Part shown: piece after piece, positions 61,838 through 64,000 of the stretch
How positions within the stretch are numbered: the stretch's first letter is position 1
How the letters are laid out: every line of letters begins with the position of its first letter
Origin: Ypsolopha sequella
Taxonomy: Eukaryota > Arthropoda > Insecta > Lepidoptera > Ypsolophidae
DNA length: 64,000 nt
Reading direction: 5' to 3'
Assembly (NCBI GenBank): GCA_934047225.1
Contig: OW204000.1
Span: forward strand, 16,448,001 to 16,512,000
Made by a program: the position numbers and the translations under genes
Notes under the pieces: model-generated
Databases searched by the model: none
What the model saw: the letters and a program-made list of their open reading frames with translations, nothing else
What the model was told of the DNA's origin: nothing

Positions 61838-62042
61838 CAGGGGTCTTCAACCTTTTTTAGCTGGGGGGCAAATAATCTATTCCAGGTCTGTCAAAGGGCC
61901 GCACATTGCCGCACGTAAACATACCACCTCAACAATAATTTAAAACCAAACAAGTGAATTAAAAATGTCTTATAGAATAGATGAAAATTTCCTTAGCCTC
62001 GGGCCGCAAAAAATGTCCCGGCGGGCCGCATGAACACCCTTG
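61838..62042. mobile_element. hAT-like MITE with 8-bp duplication ATCTAAAG
   Basis: Starts CAGGGGTCTTCAACC and ends GAACACCCTTG, flanked by ATCTAAAG at 61830-61837 and 62043-62050. Internal gggccgc motifs are typical of this widespread hAT group. Confidence 0.85.
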
Positions 62043-62829
62043 ATCTAAAGTGAGAATACCGAACCCTGTTTTTGCCCGATTTAGGATGAATTAGTTAACA
62101 CAGATACATACATTAAATTAATTAGATAATACATTGTAAGAAATATAAATAAATCTGCATATTTGTCTATACCTACATATATTTACATACAAGTCAACAA
62201 ACCCGTAGGCACAGCTGGAATATTCAACACACTAAAATAAATAATATAAAGTGCGTGTCTTACTCACGTAAAAATGTATTATTATAAATGTACCTATATT
62301 TATACAAGAATAGAATGAAAACAATACTAATGTTTATTCTAAAAATGACATTAGCTGAGAGCCAGCTGTATTATAACAGGCTAATGAGATGTTTCCAGCA
62401 AAACTGTTGTTCTTAGACATGTAAAAAATATATTTTCACCTCACTAGCAGAGAATATAAAGTCTAGCATCAACAGCGCAGCGCGCCTTTGCTACTTAAAA
62501 TCAGTGAGCAAAAGTCAATTTTGCTGACTCAGTGAAGAAAAGTGTTTTGAATTAAGAACCTGTGAATTGATATTTCGTATTTCATTGGCTCACGAAATGT
62601 TCAGCAATTCCATAATTAACTGCTCAAAGGAAAAAGGGATAGCAAACATCAGCATCATAGACAAACTACCCCCAAGACGACTCATAACAGGCGACCGATT
62701 TCTATCAACACATCTGACAAATCGAGCCGATATAAAGGCCGCTGATTCAAAACAGTGTCAGTTGTGACCAGCGGCCCTTATTATGTATTATGTATCTCTA
62801 GTTGCCAACTGGACTGGGTGCCTATCATT

Positions 62830-63715
62830 GTATACAGCCCTGCAGCTTGTCGGATACCATAACAAGGTAAACTTCTCGTAATCCTGTGTATAGCCTCCAC
62901 ATAGATAGACGAGAGTCTATCGTAATGCCTAAAATCTTAGTTTCGTTAACCAACTCCAGCTTGGACCCCTGCAAACGCAAATTAATATTCACTTGAATTA
63001 CATTTGGTAACGTAAATTTTATAAATTTCGTTTTTTTTGCGTTTAAAACTAAATTATTTGCAGTGACCCAATCAAGAACCAGTGATAGAGTCGTATTCGC
63101 GTTGTCAAGGATGTCGTTAAGTGACGTGTCGTCTGCGAATAGTACTATCTTAGATAAGTCTTTAACTAAATAAGGAAGGTACGTAAATTAAAAACAACAA
63201 GGGCCCCAATATGGAACCCTGTGGGATACCCATTTTAACTAATGCTCCACATGATTTTACCCCATTAATGTCTTTGGAATTAGATCACTAAGATATTACT
63301 TCAATAACGCCAAAGATTTACTCCTCACTCCGTAGTTTATCCAATTTACATAAGAGTGTTTCATGATTAACGCACTGGAAAGCTTTTAAGGGGTCAAAAA
63401 ATACACCAAACGCATCCTGTTTTTCTTCCCAGGCATCAAAAATGTGCTAGACTAAAGCAACTTCTGCATCTATGGTTGACCTTCCTCTAATGAATCCATA
63501 TTGTTCACAGTGAACTCAGTGAAGCAACTTATTCAAATTAAAATGAGATAACAATTGATTAAAAAATATTTTTTCGAAATCTTTTCTCAATAGCGGTAAA
63601 ACTGACACAGGTATATAGTTTGAAGGGTCCCCATTGTCGCCTGAGTTACAAAGGGGCATCAGTTTACTCAACTTCATTAAATCAGGAAAGATACCATCAT
63701 CTACACATTTATAAA
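62830..63715 (-). pseudogene. CR1/Jockey-like reverse transcriptase remnant
   Basis: Minus-strand frames give PSNYIPVSVLPLLRKDFEKI, then QYGFIRGRSTIDA, MGIPQGSILGPLLF, the catalytic FADDTSL (about 63117-63137), and NNLVLNAKKTKFIKF with ETKILGITID. Several stops and frameshifts; no endonuclease part. Confidence 0.85.
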
Positions 63716-63717
63716 AA

Positions 63718-63880
63718 ACTAGATTTTCCCGCGGCTTCGCTCGCGCTGATTTAACCTATGTCGCTCTCCGGCCCATAAACTATATCTATGCAAAAAATCA
63801 CGTCGATCCGTTGCTCCATTGCTCCGTCAAAGAAGGACAAGCTAACAAACACACTTTCGCATTTATAATGGCGGTACGGA
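63718..63880. repeat. Dispersed repeat ending in cacactttcgcatttataa
   Basis: cccgcggcttcgctcgcg, aaaaatcacgtcgatccgtt and the terminal phrase are, as I recall, very common in moth and butterfly genomes. No coding content. Confidence 0.6.
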
Positions 63881-64000
63881 TTAATGCTAAATAAGGAGTT
63901 ATTAAACCAATTACTTTCACAGATATGCCCCGTAAGTCCTCAGTTTTTTTCAAGTTTTCGATTTAAATGCTTTAATTACAGTTAATAAATAAATTTAAAA

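Larger units (their letters stand above)
58969..64000 (+). other. PCYT2 intron 5 or beyond (right edge)
   Basis: Nothing like the second cytidylyltransferase domain is visible. Recognised: a possible inverted pair around 59970 and 60370 (gtggctgttacgaccac / gtggttgtcgtaacagccac), a hAT-like MITE (61838-62042), an RT pseudogene (62830-63715) and a dispersed repeat (63718-63880). The remainder of 59000-61830 is AT-rich and unrecognised. Confidence 0.65.

Overview
This window looks like nuclear DNA of a moth or butterfly. It is AT-rich, has spliced genes with GT-AG introns, and is crowded with short palindromic DNA transposons (MITEs). It also carries R1-, RTE- and Jockey/CR1-like non-LTR retrotransposon fragments, tRNA-headed SINEs, and a family ending in a GATG-type tail like that of the RTE copy. 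It contains a DMC1 meiotic recombinase, which Drosophila lacks. The order and species are inferences; no marker sequence names the species.

Three host genes can be reconstructed exon by exon with consistent splice phases. (1) Minus strand, 27.7 kb down to 2.85 kb and continuing off the left edge: a ZC3H18 (NHN1) orthologue, the CCCH zinc-finger/RS-rich nuclear RNA-decay adaptor, with 13 coding exons (955 codons) plus a non-coding first exon. (2) Plus strand, 28,559-41,896: complete DMC1 in five exons (339 aa). It is divergent from ZC3H18 across a gap of roughly 0.85 kb that probably holds both promoters. (3) Plus strand from 48,127: the first five exons (203 codons) of ethanolamine-phosphate cytidylyltransferase (PCYT2/Pect). 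The second catalytic half lies beyond the right edge.

The most unusual feature is inside ZC3H18. The intron at 2978-6054 is almost entirely a 28/29-bp minisatellite of about 60 copies. Its unit contains the 3' splice site of the next exon (CACAG followed by the first nine exon bases), so the intron is a field of near-identical candidate acceptors. It is stop-free in all three frames of the gene strand and is interrupted by a 1.29-kb TIR transposon with an ATAT duplication. A second, independent expansion in the same gene (about 13,380-14,100) repeats the end of a coding exon with its 5' splice site six times at a spacing of 104-141 bp. One gene has therefore turned both a 3' and a 5' splice junction into tandem arrays.

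The remaining DNA (introns, the 41.9-48.1 kb intergenic gap and the flanks) is mostly transposon debris: a four-copy 270-bp palindromic family, several two- or three-copy MITE families, nested insertions, two hAT-like MITEs with 8-bp duplications, a deleted mariner-like element, and broken reverse transcriptases. I found no rRNA, no convincing functional tRNA and no CRISPR array.
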